Source: Paracoccus sp. (in: a-proteobacteria) (GTDB lineage: Bacteria; Pseudomonadota; Alphaproteobacteria; Rhodobacterales; Rhodobacteraceae). Taken from it: a stretch of 10,980 nt of DNA. The translations under genes were made by a program, and so were the position numbers. The notes under the pieces are model-generated. The model did no database searches. It saw only the letters and a list, made by a program, of their open reading frames with translations, and had not been told where the DNA came from. Within the stretch, counting starts at the first letter, position 1. Each line of letters opens with the position of its first letter. The stretch lies in NCBI GenBank assembly GCA_018056045.1, contig JAGPGI010000054.1, forward strand, positions 1-10,980, read 5' to 3'. This document shows positions 1 to 7,082 of the stretch, piece after piece.

Positions 1-75
1 CTGGTGATCCGCCACCGCGTCACCGGCCCGAAAAAGGACTATCTGCTGGAAACGGATTACGTTCCCTCGCGCTAG
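1..75 (+). CDS. C-terminal end of an unidentified protein (5' end outside window)
   Basis: Frame 1 is open from the first base and ends at TAG (73-75), giving 24 residues that finish in LLETDYVPSR. The fragment is basic and polar, has no membrane segment, and is too short for me to assign a family. Codon use is typical of the neighbouring genes, with mostly G or C in third positions, which supports a real reading frame. Its stop codon overlaps the stop codon of the convergent Lrp-type regulator (shared CTAG, 72-75), so the two genes abut tail to tail with no room for a separate terminator. Function unknown. Confidence 0.6.
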   Translation: MVIRHRVTGPKKDYLLETDYVPSR

Positions 76-587
76 CCCCGCCAGTCCTGGCCTTGCGTTG
101 CCGCGCGTTCCTCGACGATCGAGAAGGGCACGCCCGGCTCATCCTTGGCGCAGCGGATCACGAGGCTGGTCTTGACCGAGGCGACATTCGGGGCCGAGGT
201 CAGATGCTCGGTCAGGAAGCGCTGGAATGTCGGCAGGTCGGGCGAGACGCATTTCAGGATGAAGTCGATCTCGCCGTTCAGCATGTGGCATTCGCGGACC
301 AAGGGCCAGTTCTGGGCCAGTGTCTCGAAGGCGGCCAGATCGCGCTCGGACTGGTTGATCAGACGCACCATGGCAAAGACCTGCACCTCAAAGCCCAGTT
401 CGCGCGCGTCGATATCGGCGTGATAGCCGCGGATATAGCCCATTTCCTCAAGCGCGCGGACGCGGCGCAGGCAGGGCGGCGCCGAAATGCCGACGCGGCG
501 GGCCAGCTCGACATTGGTCATCCGGCCATCCGCCTGCAATTCGGCAAGAATTTTCCGGTCGATTTCGTCCAGTCGGGCGGCGCTCAT
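72..587 (-). CDS. Lrp/AsnC family transcriptional regulator
   Basis: The 171-residue product has the usual Lrp/AsnC layout and is close to the family length of about 150-170. An N-terminal winged helix-turn-helix begins LDEIDRKILAELQADGRMT (residues 6-24) and continues through VELARRVGIS to the recognition helix near 36-48. A C-terminal RAM (ligand-sensing) domain spans about 66-145 and carries the characteristic G-x-x-D step (G105, D108). Members bind DNA as dimers or octamers and respond to amino acids; the effector here cannot be told. The start is supported by GAGG (complement of 593-596) five bases upstream. The gene is divergent from trxB, and a perfect palindrome lies 43 bases from its start codon, so autoregulation is likely. 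The last 25 or so residues after the RAM domain are a charged tail. Confidence 0.93.
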   Translation of the reverse strand: MSAARLDEIDRKILAELQADGRMTNVELARRVGISAPPCLRRVRALEEMGYIRGYHADIDARELGFEVQVFAMVRLINQSERDLAAFETLAQNWPLVRECHMLNGEIDFILKCVSPDLPTFQRFLTEHLTSAPNVASVKTSLVIRCAKDEPGVPFSIVEERAATQGQDWRG

Positions 588-629
588 GATGACCTCGTGG
601 GCCGGGATATCGGCCTGAATTTTTGCCGG

Positions 630-652
630 AAACTACCGTGCCGGGGTAGTTT
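630..652. promoter_or_regulatory. Palindromic operator candidate between lrp-type gene and trxB
   Basis: AAACTACC and GGTAGTTT form perfect 8-bp arms around a 7-base spacer (GTGCCGG). The site lies in the divergent intergenic region, 43 bp from the regulator start and about 110 bp from trxB. Lrp/AsnC regulators usually bind such dyads at their own promoters, so this is the natural candidate for the operator; that link is inference. A TATAAT-like hexamer (659-664) sits just beside it on the + strand, but without a good -35 at standard spacing. A related dyad occurs at 10135-10153. Confidence 0.5.
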
Positions 653-735
653 GCGCAATATAATTTCAAAAATTCCCTTACGACGCGAGCCGGACAGCGG
701 GCGGATTGCATGCCGGGCCGGGGGTGATTACCTAA

Positions 736-1773
<1,038 letters not shown>

Positions 1774-1781
1774 GACGCTTG

Positions 1782-1805
1782 GGCCGGGACGGCGTTCCGG
1801 CCTTT
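1782..1805 (+). terminator. Probable intrinsic terminator of trxB
   Basis: GGCCGGGA (1782-1789) pairs with TTCCGGCC (1795-1802) across a 5-base loop, giving an 8-bp stem with one G-U pair. It is followed by TTT and starts nine bases after the trxB stop. The T-tract is short, as is common in GC-rich genomes. Confidence 0.5.
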
Positions 1806-1809
1806 CACA

Positions 1810-1835
1810 GCCGCCGCGAAAGCCTTTGCGGCGGC
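1810..1835. repeat. Second GC-rich hairpin after trxB
   Basis: GCCGCCGC (1810-1817) and GCGGCGGC (1828-1835) are perfect 8-bp inverted arms. AAA/TTT can extend the stem inside after one bulged G. It has no T-tract of its own but lies immediately behind the first hairpin, so it may reinforce termination or protect the 3' end of the transcript. Confidence 0.4.
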
Positions 1836-1968
1836 GCGCCGGGGCGCGGAAACCAAGCCTTTTCGACGGTTTTCCGGCCTTTTGGCGATGCATGGCCGAT
1901 ATGCGACACAGTGCGGGAAAACCCTGAAACCTTCTGTTGAATCCGCGAAATTTGACGGCTAAGGCCAA

Positions 1969-1999
1969 GCCGAAAACCGGGGGCCGGGAGTTTTTCGGC
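1969..1999. promoter_or_regulatory. Inverted repeat in the region upstream of sat/cysC
   Basis: GCCGAAAA (1969-1976) and TTTTCGGC (1992-1999) are perfect 8-bp arms around 15 bases. A segment near 1867-1885 is partly complementary to the left arm and its flank, so alternative pairings are conceivable. Candidate hexamers TTGAAT (1937-1942) and TAAGGC (1960-1965) are 17 bp apart but match the sigma-70 consensus poorly. The region could be a structured leader or an operator of the sulfur-assimilation gene. I recognise no known riboswitch class. Confidence 0.3.
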
Positions 2000-2061
2000 C
2001 GCCACGTCCCTCTTCGCTGTGGGCCAGCTGTTCAGGCCCTGATCAAACCGCCGAGTATCCG

Positions 2062-3771
2062 ATGACCCAGCCCAACCTCGCCCCGATCCCCGAACTTTAT
2101 GTCAGCGCCGATTCTGCGCAGAAGCTGAAGGTCGAAGCCGGCAACATGCCGTCCTGGGATCTGACCCCGCGCCAGATCTGCGACCTTGAACTGTTGATGA
2201 ATGGCGGCTTCTATCCGCTGAAAGGCTTCCTGACCGAGGCCGATTACAACTCGGTCGTGGATGACATGCACCTGACCACCGGCGATATCTGGCCGATTCC
2301 GGTCAACCTGGACGTCAGCCAGGCCTTCGCCGACACCATCGAGCCGGGGCAGGACATCGCGCTGCGCGATCAGGAAGGCGTCATTCTGGCGATCCTGTCG
2401 GTCACCGACAAATGGGTCCCGAACAAGGCGCATGAGGCCGAGCAGGTCTTTGGCGCCGACGATCTGGCGCATCCGGCGGTGAACTATCTGCACAATACCG
2501 CAGGCCCGGTCTATCTGGGCGGCCCGATCACCGGCATCCAGCAGCCGACGCATTACGATTTCCGCGGCCGCCGCGACACCCCGAACGAGCTGCGCGCGCA
2601 TTTCCGCAAGCTGGGCTGGCGCCGCATCGTCGCTTTCCAGACCCGCAACCCGCTGCACCGTGCCCATCAGGAACTGACCTTCCGCGCCGCGCGCGAGGCA
2701 CAGGCCAACCTGCTGATCCATCCGGTCGTCGGCATGACCAAGCCGGGCGATGTGGACCACTTCACCCGCGTGCGCTGCTATGAGGCAGTGCTGGACAAAT
2801 ACCCGGCCGCGACCACGCATCTGAGCTTGCTGAACCTTGCCATGCGCATGGGCGGCCCGCGCGAGGCGGTCTGGCACGGCATCATCCGCCGCAACCACGG
2901 CCTGACCCATATGATCGTCGGCCGCGACCATGCCGGCCCGGGCAAGAACAGCAAGGGCGAGGATTTCTACGATCCCTATGCCGCGCAGGAACTGTTCCGC
3001 AAATATCAGGACGAAATCGGCATCGAAATGGTCGATTTCAAACAGATGGTCTATGTGCAGGAACGCGCGCAATACGAGCCCCGCGACGAGGTCGAGGAGG
3101 GCGCGACCATTCTGGATATCTCGGGCACCGAACTGCGCCGCCGCCTGCGCGAAGGTCTGGAAATCCCGGAATGGTTCAGCTTCCCCGAGGTGGTGACCCA
3201 GCTTCGCCGCACCTCGCCGCCGCGCAACAAGCAGGGCTTCACGGTGTTCTTCACCGGGCTTTCCGGTTCGGGCAAGTCGACCATCGCCAACGCTCTGATG
3301 GTCAAGCTGATGGAGATGGGCGGCCGTCCGGTGACGCTCTTGGACGGTGACGTGGTGCGCAAGCACTTGTCTTCGGAATTGGGCTTCAGCAAGGAACATC
3401 GCGACATCAACATCAAGCGCATCGGCTTTGTCGCCAGCGAGATCACCAAGAATGGCGGCATCGCCATCTGTGCCCCGATCGCGCCCTATACCGCGACCCG
3501 CCGCGCCGTGCGCGAGATGGTCGAGGCCGGCGGCGCCTTCATTGAGGTCCATGTCGCGACCACGCTCGAGGAATGCGAGCGCCGCGACCGCAAGGGCCTC
3601 TACAAGCTGGCGCGCGAAGGCAAGATCAAGGAATTCACCGGCATCTCGGACCCCTATGAAGAGCCCGTGAACCCCGAGCTGCGCGTCCAGACCGAGGGCG
3701 TCGATGTCGATCACGCCGCCCAGCAGGTGCTCTTGAAGCTGGAAGGCATGGGGCTGATCGGCCTGAAATAA
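2062..3771 (+). CDS. sat/cysC: Bifunctional sulfate adenylyltransferase / adenylylsulfate kinase
   Basis: The 569-residue fusion activates sulfate in two steps: ATP sulfurylase makes APS and pyrophosphate, then APS kinase phosphorylates APS to PAPS. The N-terminal ATP-sulfurylase part (about 1-385) carries QTRNPLHRAHQEL (193-205, with the HxxH-type nucleotide-binding histidines 199 and 202) and GRDHAGPG (287-294). The C-terminal kinase part (about 390-569) carries the P-loop GLSGSGKST (399-407), LDGD (427-430), the GFSKEHRDIN segment (441-450), KGLYK (511-515) and FTGISDPYE (525-533). This is the homo-oligomeric Sat-type enzyme, not CysDN. The start ATG has only a weak Shine-Dalgarno (GAG near 2051-2053), but residues 1-30 fit the family. 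It is preceded by a 288-bp gene-free region and followed by a dyad. PAPS may feed cysteine synthesis or sulfotransferases; none of either is in the window. Confidence 0.96.
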   Translation: MTQPNLAPIPELYVSADSAQKLKVEAGNMPSWDLTPRQICDLELLMNGGFYPLKGFLTEADYNSVVDDMHLTTGDIWPIPVNLDVSQAFADTIEPGQDIALRDQEGVILAILSVTDKWVPNKAHEAEQVFGADDLAHPAVNYLHNTAGPVYLGGPITGIQQPTHYDFRGRRDTPNELRAHFRKLGWRRIVAFQTRNPLHRAHQELTFRAAREAQANLLIHPVVGMTKPGDVDHFTRVRCYEAVLDKYPAATTHLSLLNLAMRMGGPREAVWHGIIRRNHGLTHMIVGRDHAGPGKNSKGEDFYDPYAAQELFRKYQDEIGIEMVDFKQMVYVQERAQYEPRDEVEEGATILDISGTELRRRLREGLEIPEWFSFPEVVTQLRRTSPPRNKQGFTVFFTGLSGSGKSTIANALMVKLMEMGGRPVTLLDGDVVRKHLSSELGFSKEHRDINIKRIGFVASEITKNGGIAICAPIAPYTATRRAVREMVEAGGAFIEVHVATTLEECERRDRKGLYKLAREGKIKEFTGISDPYEEPVNPELRVQTEGVDVDHAAQQVLLKLEGMGLIGLK

Positions 3772-3792
3772 GCCGGGAAAAGTGACATTTCG

Positions 3793-3824
3793 GGGGCCGC
3801 GCCGGCGTTGACCAGGGCGGCCCC
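3793..3824 (+). terminator. Possible terminator hairpin after sat/cysC
   Basis: GGGGCCGC (3793-3800) and GCGGCCCC (3817-3824) are perfect 8-bp arms separated by a 16-base loop, 21 bases after the stop codon. Only TT follows, so it is a weak intrinsic terminator at best. It could be an attenuating hairpin that lets some transcription into the glycosyltransferase genes. Confidence 0.35.
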
Positions 3825-3863
3825 TTGGCATATCGCGGGATAGACGATGTGAAGGGAGTGCCA

Positions 3864-4643
3864 ATGACCGAGCCCGTTCTGATCCTGACGATGAAATGGG
3901 GCACGATCTATGGCGCCGAGGACGTCAACCGGCTTTACCGTCAGGTAAAGCGCCATCTGGCCCGCCCGCATCGCTTCATCTGCTTTACCGACGACGCCGA
4001 GGGCATCGATCCGGGCGTCGAGGCGCTGCCCTTGCCGGAACTGGGCCTGCCCAAGGGGCATGGCGACACCCGCTGGCGCAAGCTGGCGCTGTTTCGCGCC
4101 GATCTGGGCGGTTTCACCGGCATGACGGCGCTGTTTCTGGATCTGGATCTGGTGGTGGTCGATGACCTGTCCGACTTCTTCGACCTGCCGGGCGAATATT
4201 TCATCATCCGCGATGACGACCTGTTTCGACCCAAGCCGCTGCGCCGGTTGAACCCCGAACGCGACCGTTTCCTGCACTCGGTGGGCAACAGCTCGGTCTT
4301 TCGCTATGTCGTGGGCGCGCACAGCTATATCCTTGACGCCTATCTGGCCGATCCGGTCGCCGCGACCGCCGGCTATGAGATCAGCCAGCAGTTCCAGTCC
4401 GCGCAACTGGCCGCGCATGGTCATCTGCATTATTGGCCGCGCGGCTGGTGCGTCAGCTTCAAGAATGACTGCGTGCCGCGCAATATCCAAAGCTATCTGT
4501 GCGATCCCAAGCTGCCGGCGCGGGCCAAGATCGTGCTCTTTGCCGGTGCCCCCAAGATGGAGGATGTCTTTGCCGGTCGCGGCCATAAATGGTATCGCCG
4601 CATCGGCAATATCGACTGGCTGCGCAAGGCATGGCAGGGATGA
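3864..4643 (+). CDS. Putative GT-A fold glycosyltransferase
   Basis: The 259-residue product resembles bacterial sugar transferases with a GT-A fold. It begins with a hydrophobic beta strand (VLILTMKWG, 5-13), has RFICFTDD (37-44), then FLDLDLVVVDDL (91-102), whose D93-L-D95 is the expected metal/nucleotide-sugar DxD motif, and NSSVF (142-146), typical of the acceptor side. The C-terminal part is aromatic-rich (HYWPRGWCVSFK, 189-200). There is no signal peptide or membrane helix, so it is probably cytosolic and acts on a lipid- or protein-linked glycan. I chose the ATG at 3864 because AAGGGAG (3852-3858) lies just upstream; an in-frame TTG at 3825 lacks support. The gene is translationally coupled to the next one. 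Donor and acceptor are unknown, and the exact GT family is not certain. Confidence 0.75.
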   Translation: MTEPVLILTMKWGTIYGAEDVNRLYRQVKRHLARPHRFICFTDDAEGIDPGVEALPLPELGLPKGHGDTRWRKLALFRADLGGFTGMTALFLDLDLVVVDDLSDFFDLPGEYFIIRDDDLFRPKPLRRLNPERDRFLHSVGNSSVFRYVVGAHSYILDAYLADPVAATAGYEISQQFQSAQLAAHGHLHYWPRGWCVSFKNDCVPRNIQSYLCDPKLPARAKIVLFAGAPKMEDVFAGRGHKWYRRIGNIDWLRKAWQG

Positions 4644-5446
4644 TCGCGGACGCCTTCCGGCGCTGGAAGCATGCCCGCCGCATCGCCCGGGCCGAGGCCG
4701 AGATCATGTCCCGCGACCTCCAGCCGCGCCCGCACGGTCTGCCCTCGGAACTGGTGATCAGCCTGACCAGCTATCCGGCGCGCTTTGCCCATCTGCATCT
4801 GGTGCTGCGCTCGTTGCTGGCGCAAAGCGTTCGCGCCGACCGGGTGATCCTCTGGCTGGACGCCGGGCATGAGGCGTTGCTGCCGCGTGCCGCGCATCTG
4901 CCGGGGCTCGAGGTGCGGATCTGTCCGAACTGGCGCTCCTATAAGAAGATCGTGCCGACGCTGATCGAGGCGCCCGACGCCCATATCGTCACCGCCGATG
5001 ACGATATCTATTACGGTCCGGACTGGCTGGAGCGGCTGGTCGCCCATGCCGGGGCCGGGGTGGCCGCCCATCGCGCCCATCGCGTGACCATGGCGGGCGA
5101 CCAGCCCCGCAGCTATGACGACTGGCGGCGCAATATCGAGACGCCCGAGACCGGGCGTTTGGTCTTTCCGACCGGGGTGGGTGGGGTCCTCTACGCGCCC
5201 GGCGTCTTTCACGAAGACGTGACCGACGCGGCGCGGTTTCAGGACCTGGCGCCCTTGGCCGATGATGTCTGGCTTTACTGGATGCACCGGCTGCGGGGCT
5301 CGCGCCCGGCCAAGATCGGCGGGCGGTTCCGCATCACCGAATGGCCCGATACACAGGCGCAGAACCTGCGCGCGACCAATCTGGCCGGGGATGGAAACGA
5401 CCGCGCCGTCAGGGCGATGCTCGGCCGCTACGGTTGGCCGGACTGA
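4640..5446 (+). CDS. Putative glycosyltransferase (GT2-like), coupled to the preceding gene
   Basis: The start ATG (4640-4642) overlaps the stop of the upstream gene as ATGA, the usual sign of translational coupling; an in-frame ATG at 4631 is the alternative. The 268-residue protein has a basic N-terminal helix, then LVISLTSYPARF (38-49), HLHLVLRSLLAQS (51-63) and RVILWLD (68-74). IVTADDDIYYGPDWL (116-130) follows, with the D120-D121-D122 nucleotide-sugar motif of GT-A enzymes. PTGVGGVLYAPGVF (177-190) and the acidic pair D208-D209 (ADDVWLYW) fit an acceptor loop and catalytic base. It lacks transmembrane segments. The two neighbouring transferases probably act on the same surface polysaccharide, lipopolysaccharide or glycoprotein, but no polymerase, flippase or sugar-nucleotide gene is present to tell which. 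The gene is followed by an A+T-richer gap with no clear terminator. Confidence 0.75.
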   Translation: MIADAFRRWKHARRIARAEAEIMSRDLQPRPHGLPSELVISLTSYPARFAHLHLVLRSLLAQSVRADRVILWLDAGHEALLPRAAHLPGLEVRICPNWRSYKKIVPTLIEAPDAHIVTADDDIYYGPDWLERLVAHAGAGVAAHRAHRVTMAGDQPRSYDDWRRNIETPETGRLVFPTGVGGVLYAPGVFHEDVTDAARFQDLAPLADDVWLYWMHRLRGSRPAKIGGRFRITEWPDTQAQNLRATNLAGDGNDRAVRAMLGRYGWPD

Positions 5447-5453
5447 CGCATAG

Positions 5454-5472
5454 AATTGTATCCAATCCATTG
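5454..5472. repeat. Short ATTG/CAAT inverted-repeat cluster
   Basis: ATTG (5454-5457), CAAT (5463-5466) and ATTG (5469-5472) alternate, so the central CAAT can pair with either neighbour. It lies in the 96-bp, A+T-richer gap before the unrecognised CDS, where a promoter or operator would be expected. The arms are only four bases, so chance is quite possible, and I see no convincing -35/-10 pair. Confidence 0.2.
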
Positions 5473-5542
5473 ATTTTCTGGCGAAGATTCGTCAGCTTGT
5501 GATTGGTTTCGGCGTGGCGAACCGGTCGAAAAGGGGACGGTC

Positions 5543-6151
5543 GTGGCAACCTGGATGGCGAGTGTTCGTTTCCCGGATGGTAGTACGCGTTATGCGACCT
5601 ATTGTGCGATCGTTTATGCGGTTCTGGACGATCTATACAGCCGGTTCCTGACGGTTGGCGAAACCAATCCCAAGGGGCTGGTCATTCGCAAGGCGACGGT
5701 GGCGGGCATGCCCGAGCCGCGCTTTCCGGCCATGCCGCTGTCGGATGTGGATGAGCTGATCCCGGTGCATATCAGCGTCGAGCCGGATGGCGAAAACTGG
5801 GCGGCGCTGTTCTGTCCCTTGCAGAACCAGTTGATCGGGCCGATGAGCGCGCTGGTCGTCGATGACATGCAGCGCTGTCTGGTGCTGATCTCGCAACGGG
5901 GCAGGCTGCACCTGCAGGTGCCCGGAACCACGCAGACCTTTTGCGGACAGAATGTCACCGGCAAGGAGCTTGCTTTTCGCAACGCGCAGCCCCTTGCCCA
6001 GACCGCGCCCGAGGCGGTCGTGCCGCGCCGCGACCTGTTCGCGGAATGGGAGGGCGGAAAGGTTTGTCGCCATTGCCTGATGAACGCGCTGACGGCGCAT
6101 TGGCAATGGTCGACGCAGGCGCTGGCCTATCAGGGTGACGGAGCCGCATGA
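5543..6151 (+). CDS. Hypothetical protein with C...CxxC motif
   Basis: I do not recognise this 202-residue product. The GTG start at 5543 is preferred because AAGGGG (5531-5536) is six bases upstream; the ATG four codons later would be 18 bases away. There is no signal peptide or membrane segment. The N-terminal 130 residues look like a mixed alpha/beta domain ending in hydrophobic strands (MSALVVDD, CLVLIS). The C-terminal third has TFCG (132-135), a 40-residue linker and KVCRHCL (173-179), so Cys134, Cys175 and Cys178 could form a small metal site or redox centre, with His177 or His186 as a possible fourth ligand. The first 40-50 codons use more A/T-ending codons (AGT, GTT, CGT, TAT) than the neighbours, hinting at a different origin. 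Context with two glycosyltransferases gives no firm function. Confidence 0.75.
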   Translation: MATWMASVRFPDGSTRYATYCAIVYAVLDDLYSRFLTVGETNPKGLVIRKATVAGMPEPRFPAMPLSDVDELIPVHISVEPDGENWAALFCPLQNQLIGPMSALVVDDMQRCLVLISQRGRLHLQVPGTTQTFCGQNVTGKELAFRNAQPLAQTAPEAVVPRRDLFAEWEGGKVCRHCLMNALTAHWQWSTQALAYQGDGAA

Positions 6152-6167
6152 GAGGCTGGCTGGCGCC

Positions 6168-6305
6168 ATGACCGCGCCCTCCGGCAAACCCCCAGCGCCG
6201 GTCTGGCACCCCCAGACCGGCGACCAGCAAGATACCTTGCCGGCCGGGTTTGCGATTTTCATCTGCTGCTCTTGCGCGCGGCGCATCCGCAATGAATGCG
6301 CCTAG
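6168..6305 (+). CDS. Possible small cysteine-rich protein, 45 residues
   Basis: An ATG at 6168 opens a 45-codon frame to TAG (6303-6305), starting 16 bases after the preceding stop. The product is proline-rich at the N-terminus (PSGKPPAPVWHP, 4-15), then has a hydrophobic patch (AGFAIFICC, 26-34) leading to C33-C34-x-C36 and a final C44 among arginines. AGAGG at 6151-6155 could serve as a ribosome site, although 12 bases is a long spacing. The cysteine pattern echoes the CxxC of the upstream gene, and a hairpin follows the stop. It is too short for codon statistics to decide, so it may be non-coding. Confidence 0.35.
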   Translation: MTAPSGKPPAPVWHPQTGDQQDTLPAGFAIFICCSCARRIRNECA

Positions 6306-6348
6306 CGCAAGCCAGCGGGCAGATCGCGGCCGATCCGCCCGCCGATAT

Positions 6349-6366
6349 GGCCGGATGCCGGCCTTT
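6349..6366 (+). terminator. Hairpin between convergent genes
   Basis: GGCCGG (6349-6354) and CCGGCC (6358-6363) form a perfect 6-bp stem around ATG, followed by TTT on the + strand. It lies between the + strand genes ending at 6151/6305 and the convergent DUF1150 gene, whose stop codon begins at 6367. It fits an intrinsic terminator for the rightward transcript; the T-tract is short. Confidence 0.35.
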
Positions 6367-6592
6367 AATGCACGCTGACCGGGGTCAGCTCGTTCTGGCG
6401 GGCCAGCACGAAGGCCAGTTCGCGGTCCTTGACCAGCGCCAGCCTTTCGCCATCGATGCCATGGACGGCGTAAAGCGCGTCCACATCGGGCACCTGCCGG
6501 CGGACATCGTCGGGCAGCGTGTCCAGCGCAACGCGGCGGATATAGACGGTATTGCCCGAGGTTTCCGGGCTGAAATCAAATTTCTCGTTCAT
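6365..6592 (-). CDS. DUF1150 family protein
   Basis: The 75-residue product has the recognisable DUF1150 pattern: a polar start, then NTVYIRRVALDTLPDDVR (14-31), LYAVHGIDGERLALVKDRELAFVLARQ (40-66) and a hydrophobic end. This small alphaproteobacterial family has no established biochemical role that I know of, but it commonly lies directly downstream of an Hsp20 gene, as here. Its start codon is 13 bases after the Hsp20 stop, and its ribosome site AAGGGG (complement of 6600-6605) falls in that gap. The two are therefore almost certainly one transcript, and a link to small heat-shock protein function is a reasonable inference. No cysteines, signal peptide or membrane helix. Confidence 0.85.
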   Translation of the reverse strand: MNEKFDFSPETSGNTVYIRRVALDTLPDDVRRQVPDVDALYAVHGIDGERLALVKDRELAFVLARQNELTPVSVH

Positions 6593-6605
6593 GTTCGATC
6601 CCCTT

Positions 6606-7016
6606 TCATTTGCGGCTGATCGGAATGCTTTGCACGATGCTGTCGGGCACAGACCGGCGCAGGTCGATGTTCAAAAGCCCGTTTTCCAGCCCCGCCGAGA
6701 CCACCTCGACCCCGTCCGCCAGCACGAAGCTGCGCTGAAAGGCGCGGGCGGCGATGCCGCGATGCAGGAAGACGCGGTCCGCCTCTGGCTCGGCCTGACG
6801 GCCGCGAATCACCAGTTGGCGATCCTCGAGCGTGATGGCCAGATCGTCGTCGGAAAACCCGGCCACGGCCAGCGTGATGCGGAACCCGTTCGGGCCCTGA
6901 TGTTCGATATTATAGGGCGGATAGCCCTCGGCGCCCTTGGCGGCCCGTTCGGCCAGACGCTCGAGCTGGTCGAACCCCAGCAGAAACGGATGTGCGGCCA
7001 GACTTATCTTGGTCAT
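6606..7016 (-). CDS. Small heat-shock protein, Hsp20/alpha-crystallin family
   Basis: This ATP-independent holdase binds unfolding proteins in the cytoplasm and keeps them refoldable for DnaK/ClpB. The 136-residue protein shows a short N-terminal arm (FLLGFDQLERLAERA, 11-25), YPPYNI (32-37), and an alpha-crystallin domain from about 38 to 125. That domain carries the hallmarks FRITLAVAGF (45-54), LVIRGR (68-73), FQRSFVLADGV (93-103) and NGLLNIDL (112-119). The C-terminal I-P-I (131-133) is the IxI anchor used for oligomer assembly. Length and motifs match the IbpA-like class. The start is backed by AAAGGG on the minus strand (complement of 7026-7031). Upstream lie a sigma-32-like promoter and a hairpin that covers this ribosome site. 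DUF1150 follows in the same operon. Confidence 0.95.
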   Translation of the reverse strand: MTKISLAAHPFLLGFDQLERLAERAAKGAEGYPPYNIEHQGPNGFRITLAVAGFSDDDLAITLEDRQLVIRGRQAEPEADRVFLHRGIAARAFQRSFVLADGVEVVSAGLENGLLNIDLRRSVPDSIVQSIPISRK

Positions 7017-7025
7017 TTTCCCAAG

Positions 7026-7040
7026 CCCTTTGCAGCAAAG
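7026..7040 (-). promoter_or_regulatory. Hairpin covering the hsp20 ribosome-binding site (possible RNA thermometer)
   Basis: On the minus strand CTTTG-CTG-CAAAG (7040 down to 7028) is a perfect 5-bp stem with a 3-base loop. Its 3' arm overlaps the Shine-Dalgarno AAAGGG (7031-7026), ending ten bases before the ATG. The 5' arm and loop contain TTTGCT, similar to the UUGCU element of ROSE thermometers known upstream of small heat-shock genes in rhizobia. A weak SD-masking stem that opens on heating is plausible, but the stem is short. Confidence 0.35.
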
Positions 7041-7082
7041 CGACTGTCGGCCAGACCCCAGGATGGCGATCCGGCAAGCCCA

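Noticed and set aside
658..665. TATAAT-like hexamer as the trxB promoter
   Set aside because: No reasonable -35 at 16-18 bases; the exact hexamer may simply reflect the local A+T-rich stretch, so no promoter is called.
1888..1962. 24-codon frame in the trxB-sat gap as a leader peptide
   Set aside because: No ribosome site upstream, only one cysteine in the peptide, and it would overlap the only candidate promoter hexamers.
3825..3863. Upstream TTG start for the first glycosyltransferase
   Set aside because: It would begin right at the end of the GC-rich dyad with no ribosome site, while the ATG at 3864 has AAGGGAG at good spacing.
2032..3864. Antisense open frame of about 610 codons opposite sat/cysC
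   Set aside because: The + strand frame has full ATP-sulfurylase and APS-kinase motifs. The antisense frame is Ala/Gly/Asp/His-rich low-complexity text, as expected opposite high-GC codons, and has no recognisable domain.
4589..4639. Longer N-terminus for the second glycosyltransferase using an in-frame start inside the previous gene
   Set aside because: The ATGA overlap at 4640 is a standard coupled start, and the upstream residues simply read the preceding gene in another frame.
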